Of a stretch of DNA of 57,028 bases, positions 16,198 to 22,623 are shown piece by piece. Below the pieces are notes generated by a model. It was not told the DNA's origin, ran no database searches, and was given only the letters and a program-made list of their open reading frames with translations. Source of the stretch: Actinomyces naeslundii. Its GTDB lineage: Bacteria; Actinomycetota; Actinomycetes; Actinomycetales; Actinomycetaceae. Made by a program: the position numbers and the translations under genes. Each line of letters begins with the position of its first letter. Positions within the stretch are counted from its first letter, which is position 1. Location of the stretch: positions 4,626-61,653 of the forward strand of contig NZ_MSRR01000012.1 of NCBI RefSeq assembly GCF_001956585.1, read 5' to 3'.

Positions 16198-16941
16198 GTG
16201 AGTCGCACCAGTGCCGCACCCGTCATCGTCTCCTGCGCCATGGCCGAGGAGGCCCAGCCCTTCCTGGACGCCCTGCCCAAGCGCGCGGCTGCCCAGGCGC
16301 CGACCCTGCCGGAGGCCGCACGCGCCTGGTCCCTCCAGCTTCCCGACAGCGAGCGCGAGCTCATCGTCGTGCGCAGCGGCATCGGGCTCGTGGCGGCCGC
16401 GAGCGCACTGGCGACGGTCCTGGCTCAGGTCCGCCCCAGCGCCATCGTCTCGGCGGGAACCACCGGCGGGCTCGGCCGCCAGGTCGAGGTCGGCGACGTG
16501 TGCGCCTCGGCGACCCTGGCCTACACCGACGCCGACGCCACCGCCTTCGGCTACGCCCGCGGCCAGACCCCGGGGCAGCCGGAGACCTTCGCCGGGGATG
16601 CGGCCCTGCTGGAGCAACTGGAGCAGGTGGGCCAGGAGGCCCTGCGCGGGGCCACGGCGTCGTCGGGCTCGGCGCGACTGCGCGTCGGTCAGATGCTGGC
16701 CGGCAACTCCTTCGTGACGGCCGCGAACGTGGCCGACACCCGCGAGGTCTTCCCCGCAGCGCTGAGCACGGACATGGAGTCGACGGCGCTGGCGCAGGTG
16801 GCGGCGGGCGCCGGCGTCCCCTTCGTCTCAGTGCGCGGCGTGTCCGACCTGTGCGGCCCCGAGGCGGGCCAAGACTTCCACATCGCCGTCGAAGAGGCCG
16901 CTGCCCGCAGCGCCGCGGTCGTCCTGGCCCTGCTCAGCTGA
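16198..16941 (+). CDS. mtnN: 5'-methylthioadenosine/S-adenosylhomocysteine nucleosidase
   Basis: A 247-residue purine nucleosidase that removes adenine from methylthioadenosine and S-adenosylhomocysteine, giving S-ribosylhomocysteine, the substrate of LuxS. The phosphorylase-type fold motifs are SAGTTGGLG (85-93), VGDVCASATLAYTDADATAFGYA, the substrate-binding MES (Met193, Glu194) and the catalytic Asp217 in VRGVSD. The YTDADATAFGY segment is the classical MTAN signature. The start is GTG behind a TAGGCT box. With luxS it forms the two-step detoxification and AI-2 route in this locus. Confidence 0.93.
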   Translation: MSRTSAAPVIVSCAMAEEAQPFLDALPKRAAAQAPTLPEAARAWSLQLPDSERELIVVRSGIGLVAAASALATVLAQVRPSAIVSAGTTGGLGRQVEVGDVCASATLAYTDADATAFGYARGQTPGQPETFAGDAALLEQLEQVGQEALRGATASSGSARLRVGQMLAGNSFVTAANVADTREVFPAALSTDMESTALAQVAAGAGVPFVSVRGVSDLCGPEAGQDFHIAVEEAAARSAAVVLALLS

Positions 16942-16990
16942 GTCGCTGACGCCGCCCGCACCTCCCTCCCCACCCACACTTCAACAGAAT

Positions 16991-17048
16991 CTTCATAAAC
17001 GACCCGGAGCCGCGTCGTTTATGAAGTTTTGGTCGATCTGCCGGGCGC
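16991..17048. repeat. Palindromic repeat family A, copy 1
   Basis: The core 16991-17026 has perfect 13-base arms, CTTCATAAACGAC and GTCGTTTATGAAG, around CCGGAGCCGC, then TTTTGG and a conserved tail to 17048. The 58-base unit recurs at 18376-18433 with one difference. It lies between convergent mtnN and the HxlR gene and ends ten bases from the latter's stop codon. The TTTT after the stem could serve plus-strand termination. Confidence 0.75.
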
Positions 17049-17057
17049 AGGCGCGCC

Positions 17058-17405
17058 TCACCGGCGCGAGCCGGGCTGCGGCGTGAAGGCCGACGTCGGG
17101 CAGCTGGCGCCCCACTCATTCATCGCATCGAGTACCGGCCTCAGGCTCCTGCCCAGGTCGGTGAGCTCGTAGACCACGCGGGGCGGCACCTCCGGGTAGG
17201 CGTGTCGGCTGACGATCCCGCGCGACTCGAACATCCGCAGCCGGTTGGTCAGCGTGTGCGCACTGATCCCCGGCAGGGCATCGCGCAGCTCCCCGAAGCG
17301 CTGCGGGCCGTGCATGAGCTCGCGCACGATGAGCGTCGCCCAGGGCCCGTCGAACAGCAGCAGGAACCTCGCCACCCCGCACTCGGGAAGATCGACCTCA
17401 CTCAT
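17058..17405 (-). CDS. HxlR family transcriptional regulator
   Basis: A 115-residue winged-helix regulator. The HxlR signature is complete: PWATLIVRELMHGPQRFGELRDALPGISAHTLTNRLRMFESRGIV, then the wing residues RVVYELTDLGRSL. The N-terminal Cys9 (LPECGV) is at the position of the redox or aldehyde-sensing cysteine in YodB/HxlR relatives, suggesting electrophile sensing. It is divergent from the NmrA-type reductase gene with 65 bases between, and a dyad covers both -35 regions. Its minus-strand -10 box (TAGGTT, 17414-17419) lies eight bases from ATG. It probably represses both genes. Confidence 0.9.
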   Translation of the reverse strand: MSEVDLPECGVARFLLLFDGPWATLIVRELMHGPQRFGELRDALPGISAHTLTNRLRMFESRGIVSRHAYPEVPPRVVYELTDLGRSLRPVLDAMNEWGASCPTSAFTPQPGSRR

Positions 17406-17430
17406 GACATCGAAACCTACCCCAATAGTG

Positions 17431-17464
17431 CAGTTGACGTAACTGGTGCATCATATGCACTAAT
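17431..17464. promoter_or_regulatory. Divergent promoter with HxlR-type operator dyads
   Basis: CAGTTGACGTAACTG (17431-17445) has 5-base arms and covers the plus-strand -35 (TTGACG, 17434-17439) and a minus-strand -35-like ACGTAA. A second dyad, GTGCAT-cat-ATGCAC (17446-17460), fills the plus-strand spacer before ACTAAT (17459-17464). A repressor bound here would silence both directions. Confidence 0.55.
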
Positions 17465-17470
17465 GGCGTC

Positions 17471-18337
17471 ATGGCTGACATCATTCACGGCGCCACGGGC
17501 GCCCAAGGCTCTCCCGTTCTATCCGCTCTGACCTCCGCCGGGCGCTCCGTCGTCGCTGCGGTCCGCCATCCCGAGGCGGTCCCCGACGGCATCGCCGTTC
17601 GGCAGGTCGACCTGGCCTCAGTGGACTCCCTCGCCTCAACCTATGAGGGCGCCGACGGCGTCTTCGTCCACCTGCCTATGGGCGCACCCGAGGTGGCGGC
17701 CGCCCAGGCCCGGGCCGTCGTCGAGGCGGTCACCCGGGCCCACCCCGGCCGCGTCATCATCTCCACCAGCGGGCAGATCGTCGACCAGCCGGGTTCGCCG
17801 CTGCAGGCTCCCGTGGACAGCCCCATCATGACGCTCATCGACGGCGTGACCGGCAGCGGCGTCCCCACGGCCGTGGTTGCTCCGCGCCTCTACCTGGAGA
17901 ACCTTCTCCTGCCGGTCGTTCTGGGCCCCGTGCGCGAGGAGGGCGTGCTGCGCTACCCGCTCCCGGCGTCGTTCCCGGTCTCCTGGAGCTCGCACCTGGA
18001 TGTGGCCGAGGTCGTCGCCCGCCTGCTCACGGATGCCTCCCCCACCACAGGCACGGTCGGTGTCGGCCACCTGCCCGGACTGACGGGACCGGATCTGGCC
18101 GCGGCCTTCTCCAGCCGCCTGGGCCGCGAGGTCCGTTTCGAGAGCATCACGCCCGAGGCCTTCGGCGAGCTCATCACGCCGTTCTTCGGGCCGGCCGCGG
18201 CGCCGGTTATCAACCTCTACCGGGCGCTCAACGCTCAGGACGGCAACACCATCGCCGAGGACAGCAGTGCCCAGGAGATCCTGAGACTTCAACCGCGCTC
18301 GATCGGGCGGTGGCTGGAGGACCTGGCGGTCTCATAG
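17471..18337 (+). CDS. NmrA-like NAD(P)-dependent reductase (atypical SDR)
   Basis: A 288-residue Rossmann-fold protein with the nucleotide-binding GATGAQGSPV (7-16) in place of the classical YxxxK SDR site, as in NmrA/QorB-type quinone reductases and NADP sensors. Segments STSGQIVDQPG and APRLYLENLLLPVV fit that group. The likely activity is NAD(P)H-dependent reduction of a quinone or reactive electrophile, or a redox-sensing role. The coupling with a divergent HxlR gene is a common arrangement for such reductases. The substrate is inferred only from context. Confidence 0.8.
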   Translation: MADIIHGATGAQGSPVLSALTSAGRSVVAAVRHPEAVPDGIAVRQVDLASVDSLASTYEGADGVFVHLPMGAPEVAAAQARAVVEAVTRAHPGRVIISTSGQIVDQPGSPLQAPVDSPIMTLIDGVTGSGVPTAVVAPRLYLENLLLPVVLGPVREEGVLRYPLPASFPVSWSSHLDVAEVVARLLTDASPTTGTVGVGHLPGLTGPDLAAAFSSRLGREVRFESITPEAFGELITPFFGPAAAPVINLYRALNAQDGNTIAEDSSAQEILRLQPRSIGRWLEDLAVS

Positions 18338-18375
18338 CCGCACTCACCGACGTTTTCTTCATAGATCGGCCTTTT

Positions 18376-18433
18376 CTTCATAAACGACCCGGAGCCGCGT
18401 CGTTTATGAAGTTTTGGTCGATTTGCCGGGCGC
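18376..18433. repeat. Palindromic repeat family A, copy 2
   Basis: Same 58-base unit as at 16991 with one substitution near the tail (18422); arms at 18376-18388 and 18399-18411. It lies between the convergent NmrA-like and thiamine-binding genes and ends four bases before the latter's stop codon. An extra half-copy starting TTTCTTCATAGAT precedes it near 18355. Confidence 0.75.
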
Positions 18434-18436
18434 CGC

Positions 18437-18745
18437 TCAGTCGGCCTGGCGCAGGCGGGCCTCGACGCGCTCGACCTTCGCGGTCATCTGGCCGGTCCAG
18501 CCGGGGCGGATGTCTGCCTTGAGGACGAGCGCCACGCGCGGACTCACCTCGGCGACCGCCGCACAGGCCCGTTTGACCACGTCCATGCACTCGTCCCACT
18601 CGCCCTCGATCGTGGTGAACATCGACGTCGTCTCGTAGGGCAGCCCCGAGTCGCGCACCACGCGCACGGCTCGGGCCACCGCCTCGGAGACCGAGCCGTC
18701 GGGCGTATCGGTGGTGGTTGGGGACACGGAGAAGGCGACAAGCAT
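18437..18745 (-). CDS. Thiamine-binding protein, MTH1187/YkoF family
   Basis: A 102-residue small cytosolic protein of the PF01910 family: N-terminal LVAFSVSPT strand, VVRDSGLPYETTSMFTTIEGEWDECMDVVKRA and C-terminal VLKADIRPG. Members bind thiamine or a related ligand and form ferredoxin-like tetramers; the physiological role is uncertain. The start is ATG at 18745 behind TAGCCT (18752-18757) with six bases between, so the message appears leaderless. Confidence 0.87.
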   Translation of the reverse strand: MLVAFSVSPTTTDTPDGSVSEAVARAVRVVRDSGLPYETTSMFTTIEGEWDECMDVVKRACAAVAEVSPRVALVLKADIRPGWTGQMTAKVERVEARLRQAD

Positions 18746-18751
18746 GCGGCC

Positions 18752-18757
18752 AGGCTA
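18752..18757 (-). promoter_or_regulatory. -10 box of leaderless promoter (thiamine-binding gene)
   Basis: On the minus strand TAGCCT is followed by GGCCGC and the ATG at 18745. No ribosome site is present. Confidence 0.55.
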
Positions 18758-18795
18758 GCCCCGCGGCACCATCCGGGCCGCCGCTCCGACCGTTC

Positions 18796-18826
18796 TTGCC
18801 TTTGAGCGCACTCGAAGTCCTACGGT
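18796..18826 (+). promoter_or_regulatory. MerR-type promoter with 19-base spacer and central dyad
   Basis: TTGCCT (18796-18801) and TACGGT (18821-18826) are separated by 19 bases, the over-long spacer typical of MerR-activated promoters. The dyad CTTTGAGCG/CACTCGAAG (18800-18817, 7 of 9 pairs) fills the spacer. ATG 18834 is seven bases after the -10, so this is also leaderless. Probable autoregulation and activation of the downstream gene. Confidence 0.72.
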
Positions 18827-18833
18827 CTGCATC

Positions 18834-19364
18834 ATGACCAGCACGACCGCTTCGGGTAGCGAGCCCGACGACGCCCGGCTCCGCGAGGCGCTGCGGCTCG
18901 CCTCCGTCCCGCCCAGCAACGACGTCGGACCGGCAAACGGCCCCGGTGCGGCCGGATGGGACATCGCGACCACCGCCGATCGCCTAGGGGTCAGCGCCCA
19001 CACCCTGCGCTACTACGAGCGGATCGGCCTCGTGCAGGTGAAGCGCGACGCCTCCGGGTACCGCCGCTACGACGCCGCGGGTGTACGGCGTTTGGTGTTC
19101 CTCACCCGGATGCGAACCTCGGGCATGTCGATCCGCGACCTGCAGCGCTATGTCGACATGGTCGAGGCCGGCCGGGACACGGTGCCCGAGCGCCTGACCC
19201 TGCTCACCGAGCACCGTGACGGGCTACGAGCCCGGATCGACGAGCTCCGGCTCGCGCTGGCCGCCACCGAGTACAAGATCGCCACCTACACGCGGGAGCT
19301 GGAGGAGCAGGCCACCCCGGACAACATCAACACTTCCGACACTGACAAGGAGAACCCCTCATGA
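18834..19364 (+). CDS. MerR family transcriptional regulator
   Basis: A 176-residue regulator. A 40-residue non-conserved N-terminal extension precedes the winged helix-turn-helix: TTADRLGVSAHTLRYYERIGLVQVKRDASGYRRY (46-80). A dimerisation coiled coil runs from about 115 to 160 (LTEHRDGLRARIDELRLALAATEYKIATY). No metal-binding cysteines are present, so it is of the small-molecule or redox-responsive subgroup, commonly next to NmrA, aldo-keto reductase or CMD genes. Its stop overlaps the CMD gene start (ATGA), giving a coupled operon. Confidence 0.92.
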   Translation: MTSTTASGSEPDDARLREALRLASVPPSNDVGPANGPGAAGWDIATTADRLGVSAHTLRYYERIGLVQVKRDASGYRRYDAAGVRRLVFLTRMRTSGMSIRDLQRYVDMVEAGRDTVPERLTLLTEHRDGLRARIDELRLALAATEYKIATYTRELEEQATPDNINTSDTDKENPS

Positions 19365-19789
19365 CCGCTGAGACCACTCACTCCCAGGACGACATCAACA
19401 GCCCCGAGAACCTGGCCCGGCGCGAGCGCGGCCTGGAGGTCGCCCGCACAGTCGACGGCGAGGCGGCCCAGGCCGTCATAGACTCGCTGGCCGACATCAG
19501 CCCGGCGCTCGGCCACCACATCGCGGCCTTCGGTTTCGGGGACGTCTACGCCCGCCCCGACCTGGACGCCCGCAGCCGCCAGCTCGTCACGATCGGCGTG
19601 CTCACGGCCCTCGGCGGCTGCGAGCCGCAGCTGAGGATCCACATCGGGGCCGCCCTCAACGTGGGCCTGACCCGCGAGGAGATCATCGAGGCGATCCTGC
19701 ACGCCTCGGTCTACGCCGGCTTCCCGCGGGCGCTCAACGCCACCTTCGTGGCACGCGAGGTCTTCGCCGAGCGCGACGCCGCCGACTGA
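19361..19789 (+). CDS. Carboxymuconolactone decarboxylase family protein
   Basis: A 142-residue all-helical protein of the CMD/AhpD family (PF02627). Conserved parts are FGDVYARPDLDARSRQLVTIGVLTALGGCEPQLRIHIGAALNVGLTREEIIEAILHASVYAGFPRALNA. It has one cysteine (Gly-Gly-Cys) and lacks the CxxC of AhpD peroxidases, so a lactone decarboxylase-like or other non-peroxidase role is more likely. It is translationally coupled to the MerR regulator and is presumably its target. Confidence 0.9.
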   Translation: MTAETTHSQDDINSPENLARRERGLEVARTVDGEAAQAVIDSLADISPALGHHIAAFGFGDVYARPDLDARSRQLVTIGVLTALGGCEPQLRIHIGAALNVGLTREEIIEAILHASVYAGFPRALNATFVAREVFAERDAAD

Positions 19790-19844
19790 TCGTCCGCATC
19801 GACTCGTATCGCGGCGGCCTCAGCAGGTCGCGAAAGAGGCGTGC

Positions 19845-19966
19845 GTGTCCAAATCGGTGACAAAGGCGGGCTCCGGGTACACACCACCACAAAGAAACCG
19901 CATGATTCCGCGGTTCCGTTGACGGCCTGATCGGGCCGCAGGTTCCTTTGTCACCGATGTGGACAC
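19845..19966. terminator. Long-armed inverted repeat between convergent genes
   Basis: Arms of 22 bases at 19845-19866 and 19945-19966 match at 21 positions; they begin GTGTCCAAATCGG and end CCGATGTGGACAC. The 78-base loop contains further small stems. It lies between the ends of the CMD and AspT-type genes. It could be a terminator, a structured RNA or a small non-autonomous element; the element at 45235-45356 has similar ends. Confidence 0.55.
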
Positions 19967-20038
19967 CTCTGGGCTCACTCGGCCAGGATCCGGCGGCTCG
20001 AGAGGCACTCCCTCGTGCACCGCCGCCTGGATCCGTGC

Positions 20039-21622
20039 CTACAGCGCCACGAGGACCTGGACCATGACGATCTTGACGACGATGGCCAGGGCGAACAGGG
20101 TCGCGTAGCCGGCCTCGATGCGCTCGTCGTCGCGTTTGGACAGGGCGAAGGCCAGAATCGCGGGCTGCCCAACGAGCCCGGCCAGGCCGCCGGAGGCGCG
20201 CTGCGCGGAGACCCCGGCCCACCGCGCCCCGGCCAGCAGGACGATCGCGTTGACCACCACGATGAGCGCGGCGAGCACCCCCACCTTGAGTCCCGTCATC
20301 GAGAAGGCCGAGGCCGCGAAGTCCGGCCCCGAAGCCAGCCCGATCGCGGCCAGGAAGAACAGCAGCCCCAGCTGGCGGATGGTGGAGTTGGCGGCGTGCG
20401 GCAGCCCCCACACGAAGGGCCCGGTGCGGCCCACCCACCCCAGGACCATGCCGACGACGAGCGGCCCGGCCGCCACCCCGAGCCGCAGGGTGATGCCGCC
20501 GGGCAGCGGGATCGCCACCAGTCCCAGGAGCACTCCGAGAGCCATACCGGCCCCTACGGAGAAGGCATCGATCTGGGCGATGGAGCGCTCGGAGTCGCCG
20601 AACCAGTCGGCGGCCTTCTCCAGCTCGTCGCTAGGGACGACGGCCAGCACCCGGTCGCCGAGCTCCAGGACGAGGTCCTCGCGGGCCAGCAGATCCAGGT
20701 CGCCGCGCTTGACGCGGGTGATGACGCCCTGGAAGCGCCCGGGCAGGTCCACCTCGGCGATGGTGCGCCCGGCCACCCGCGTCGAGGAGACGGTCAGGCG
20801 CCGGAAGTCGACGACGCTGCGGTCCTTGGCCAGGCACTTGTTGAGCCCGGTGCCCAGGTCATGCATGGCGGACTCGACGGCGGACGGCGCCCCGACGATG
20901 ACGACCTTGTCCCCGGGCAGCAGCTCCTCACCTGGAGCGACGACCCGGGTCTCGCCGTCGCGCTCCAGGTAGGAGATACGGATGCTCCCCTCCTTGAAGG
21001 CCTTCATCTCACCGAGGGCCACCCGCTGGAGGAGGTAGACGCTGGTGGCGGTGATGCCGTCGGCGCTGGCGGGCCGCGGGTCGCGCCCTCCGGGCCAGGA
21101 GCGCCCCACGACCCCGGACACGATGAGGATGGCGACGGCCACGCCCACGGGGTAGGCCAGGGCGTAGCCGACGGCGGGCTCCTGGGTGCCGGCCGCCTCG
21201 ATGGCGGCGTCGAGCACCGGCGAGGTGAGGGCACCCGCGTAGGCACCGGAGTCCATCGCGGGGCTCACGCCAGCCAGGTGGGAGTAAAGGCCGCCCGCCC
21301 CGCCGGCGATCACGAGTGCGACGACGCACAGGGCCATGAGCGGCAGCTGCCTGCGCAGATCGCGGAAGAAGGTGTTGCCGGCGGCCAGGCCCACGGTGTA
21401 GCAGAACAGGGCCAGGCCGAGGCTTCGCAGCAGGGCGAGGTCCGCGCCCAGCCGGGGGTCGAGGGCGCCCACCGCGAGACCCACGAAGAGTGCCCCGGCG
21501 GCACCGAAGCGGATCGGTCCGAGCGGGACCTGCCCGACGGCGGTTCCCAGGCCGATGACGAGGAAGACGGTGAGGATCGGCGCCTGAACAAGGACGTCGA
21601 GGACAGGATGAAGCACGGACAC
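20039..21622 (-). CDS. AspT/YidE-type transporter with two TrkA_C domains
   Basis: A 527-residue transporter of the aspartate:alanine exchanger family. It has five or six helices, two central cytoplasmic TrkA_C (RCK_C) domains (about 205-285 and 290-370: GDKVVIVGAPSAVE and GDRVLAVVPSDELE), then five or six more helices ending LALAIVVKIVMVQVLVAL. The paired motifs GLALFCYTVGLAAG and LGLLFFLAAIGLASG are the duplicated family signature. Family members exchange aspartate/alanine or succinate, but the substrate is not predictable. GTG 21622 is chosen because TACCCT lies six bases upstream and the length then equals the family norm; the open frame continues 85 codons further. Confidence 0.86.
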   Translation of the reverse strand: MSVLHPVLDVLVQAPILTVFLVIGLGTAVGQVPLGPIRFGAAGALFVGLAVGALDPRLGADLALLRSLGLALFCYTVGLAAGNTFFRDLRRQLPLMALCVVALVIAGGAGGLYSHLAGVSPAMDSGAYAGALTSPVLDAAIEAAGTQEPAVGYALAYPVGVAVAILIVSGVVGRSWPGGRDPRPASADGITATSVYLLQRVALGEMKAFKEGSIRISYLERDGETRVVAPGEELLPGDKVVIVGAPSAVESAMHDLGTGLNKCLAKDRSVVDFRRLTVSSTRVAGRTIAEVDLPGRFQGVITRVKRGDLDLLAREDLVLELGDRVLAVVPSDELEKAADWFGDSERSIAQIDAFSVGAGMALGVLLGLVAIPLPGGITLRLGVAAGPLVVGMVLGWVGRTGPFVWGLPHAANSTIRQLGLLFFLAAIGLASGPDFAASAFSMTGLKVGVLAALIVVVNAIVLLAGARWAGVSAQRASGGLAGLVGQPAILAFALSKRDDERIEAGYATLFALAIVVKIVMVQVLVAL

Positions 21623-21628
21623 GACGTC

Positions 21629-21634
21629 AGGGTA
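21629..21634 (-). promoter_or_regulatory. -10 box of leaderless promoter (AspT-type gene)
   Basis: On the minus strand TACCCT, six bases (GACGTC), then GTG at 21622; no Shine-Dalgarno sequence. Confidence 0.5.
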
Positions 21635-21884
21635 GCCGTATGCCTCGAAGGCCCTGTATGCCCCGCCCACTGATCCAGGTACAGGCCCCAGCCGAACACA
21701 GACATGCATCGCCGAGACGCGCCATAGCAAGGATGCCTTCCGCGGCGAGTCGCCCCTGTCACCTGCTTGATTCAGCTCCTCAGGGGCTGATGCCCCTCCG
21801 GGGGCCATCCGGTGGCAGCAGGGTGGCTCCCTCGCATTGCGACACTTCAGGATCCATATGGGGAGTCCAGAGAACACTCCATCA

Positions 21885-21914
21885 CCCTTTTTAGAGTTTT
21901 TACTCTAAAAAGGG
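21885..21914. promoter_or_regulatory. Perfect dyad operator upstream of the TetR gene
   Basis: CCCTTTTTAGAGT (21885-21897) and ACTCTAAAAAGGG (21902-21914) are perfect 13-base arms around TTTT. The dyad sits immediately upstream of the -10 box, covering the -35/spacer zone. It is the probable autoregulatory operator of the TetR protein; its AT content stands out against the surroundings. Confidence 0.7.
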
Positions 21915-21915
21915 C

Positions 21916-21921
21916 TACAGT
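21916..21921 (+). promoter_or_regulatory. -10 box of leaderless promoter (TetR-Acg operon)
   Basis: TACAGT, six bases, then ATG 21928, adjoining the 13-base dyad. No ribosome binding site. Confidence 0.58.
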
Positions 21922-21927
21922 GCTTCC

Positions 21928-22623
21928 ATGCCCGATGACGCCCCCACGCCCTCCTTCTCTCCCGAGCCCTCGAGACCCCCGCGCAGCCCCAAGCGCACAG
22001 CCCGACGTCGCACCGCGATCCTGGACGCCGCCCGTCACCTGTTCACCCAGCACGGCATTGAACCTGTCACCACCAACCAGATCGCCGCCGAGGCCGGTAT
22101 CAGCCCGGGAAACCTGTACTACTGGTTCCGTTCCAAGGCGGAGATCGTCCGCGCCCTGTTCGACGACTGGGCCGAGCGCATGCGCATCCCCACCGAGCAG
22201 GTGACCGAGCCGGTCGACGCCCTGCGCGCGCTGTGGAACCGCGCCACCCAGACGCAGCAACCGGATCCGGCCTACGCCTTCTTCCTGCGCGATCTCCTTC
22301 CTCTTCTCCACACCGACCCGGTCCTGGCCGTGGCCTACCGCCAGGGCTACACCGCCCGCCGCGACGAGTTCGTCCGCGCCGTCGAGCGCATCATCGACGC
22401 CGGGCTCCTGCGCCCGCCGGCCCCACCCACCACCATCCGCGACCTCGTGAGCCTGCTCTGGCTCGTCTCGGAGACCGCCCAGCCCTTCGCCAGCATCGTC
22501 GACGACCCCCGCATCGACTCCCAGCACTACGGGCGCGCCATCATCGAGCCGCACCTCACCGAGGCCGGTCGCCGTGCCCTGCACCTGCCCACCAGCGCCG
22601 ACGCCGACGGAGACCACCCATGA
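21928..22623 (+). CDS. TetR/AcrR family transcriptional regulator
   Basis: A 231-residue repressor. After a Pro-rich leader, the TetR DNA-binding region spans about 24-72 (RTAILDAARHLFTQHGIEPVTTNQIAAEAGISPGNLYYWFRSK), followed by a helical ligand domain. NLYYWFRSK is typical of the subgroup that controls oxidoreductases and efflux. Its stop overlaps the start of the nitroreductase gene (ATGA), making a coupled operon. The perfect dyad 13 bases upstream of its start is the likely binding site. Confidence 0.92.
   Translation: MPDDAPTPSFSPEPSRPPRSPKRTARRRTAILDAARHLFTQHGIEPVTTNQIAAEAGISPGNLYYWFRSKAEIVRALFDDWAERMRIPTEQVTEPVDALRALWNRATQTQQPDPAYAFFLRDLLPLLHTDPVLAVAYRQGYTARRDEFVRAVERIIDAGLLRPPAPPTTIRDLVSLLWLVSETAQPFASIVDDPRIDSQHYGRAIIEPHLTEAGRRALHLPTSADADGDHP

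Larger units (their letters stand above)
21623..21927. other. Divergent intergenic region
   Basis: A 305-base gap between the AspT-type and TetR genes. It contains the two leaderless promoters and the TetR operator, plus a small hairpin AGGGGC-tgat-GCCCCT (21782-21797). No supportable gene. Confidence 0.6.

Noticed and set aside
14789-16219. 476-residue open frame antisense to the AlbA_2 gene and the mtnN promoter
   Set aside because: It crosses the repeat region, has no ribosome site or domain, and opposes a recognisable gene.
16991-18433. Paired repeats flanking HxlR and NmrA genes as ends of a mobile element
   Set aside because: The two copies are in direct orientation, a third copy is elsewhere, and no transposase or target duplication is seen; a repeat family at gene ends fits better.
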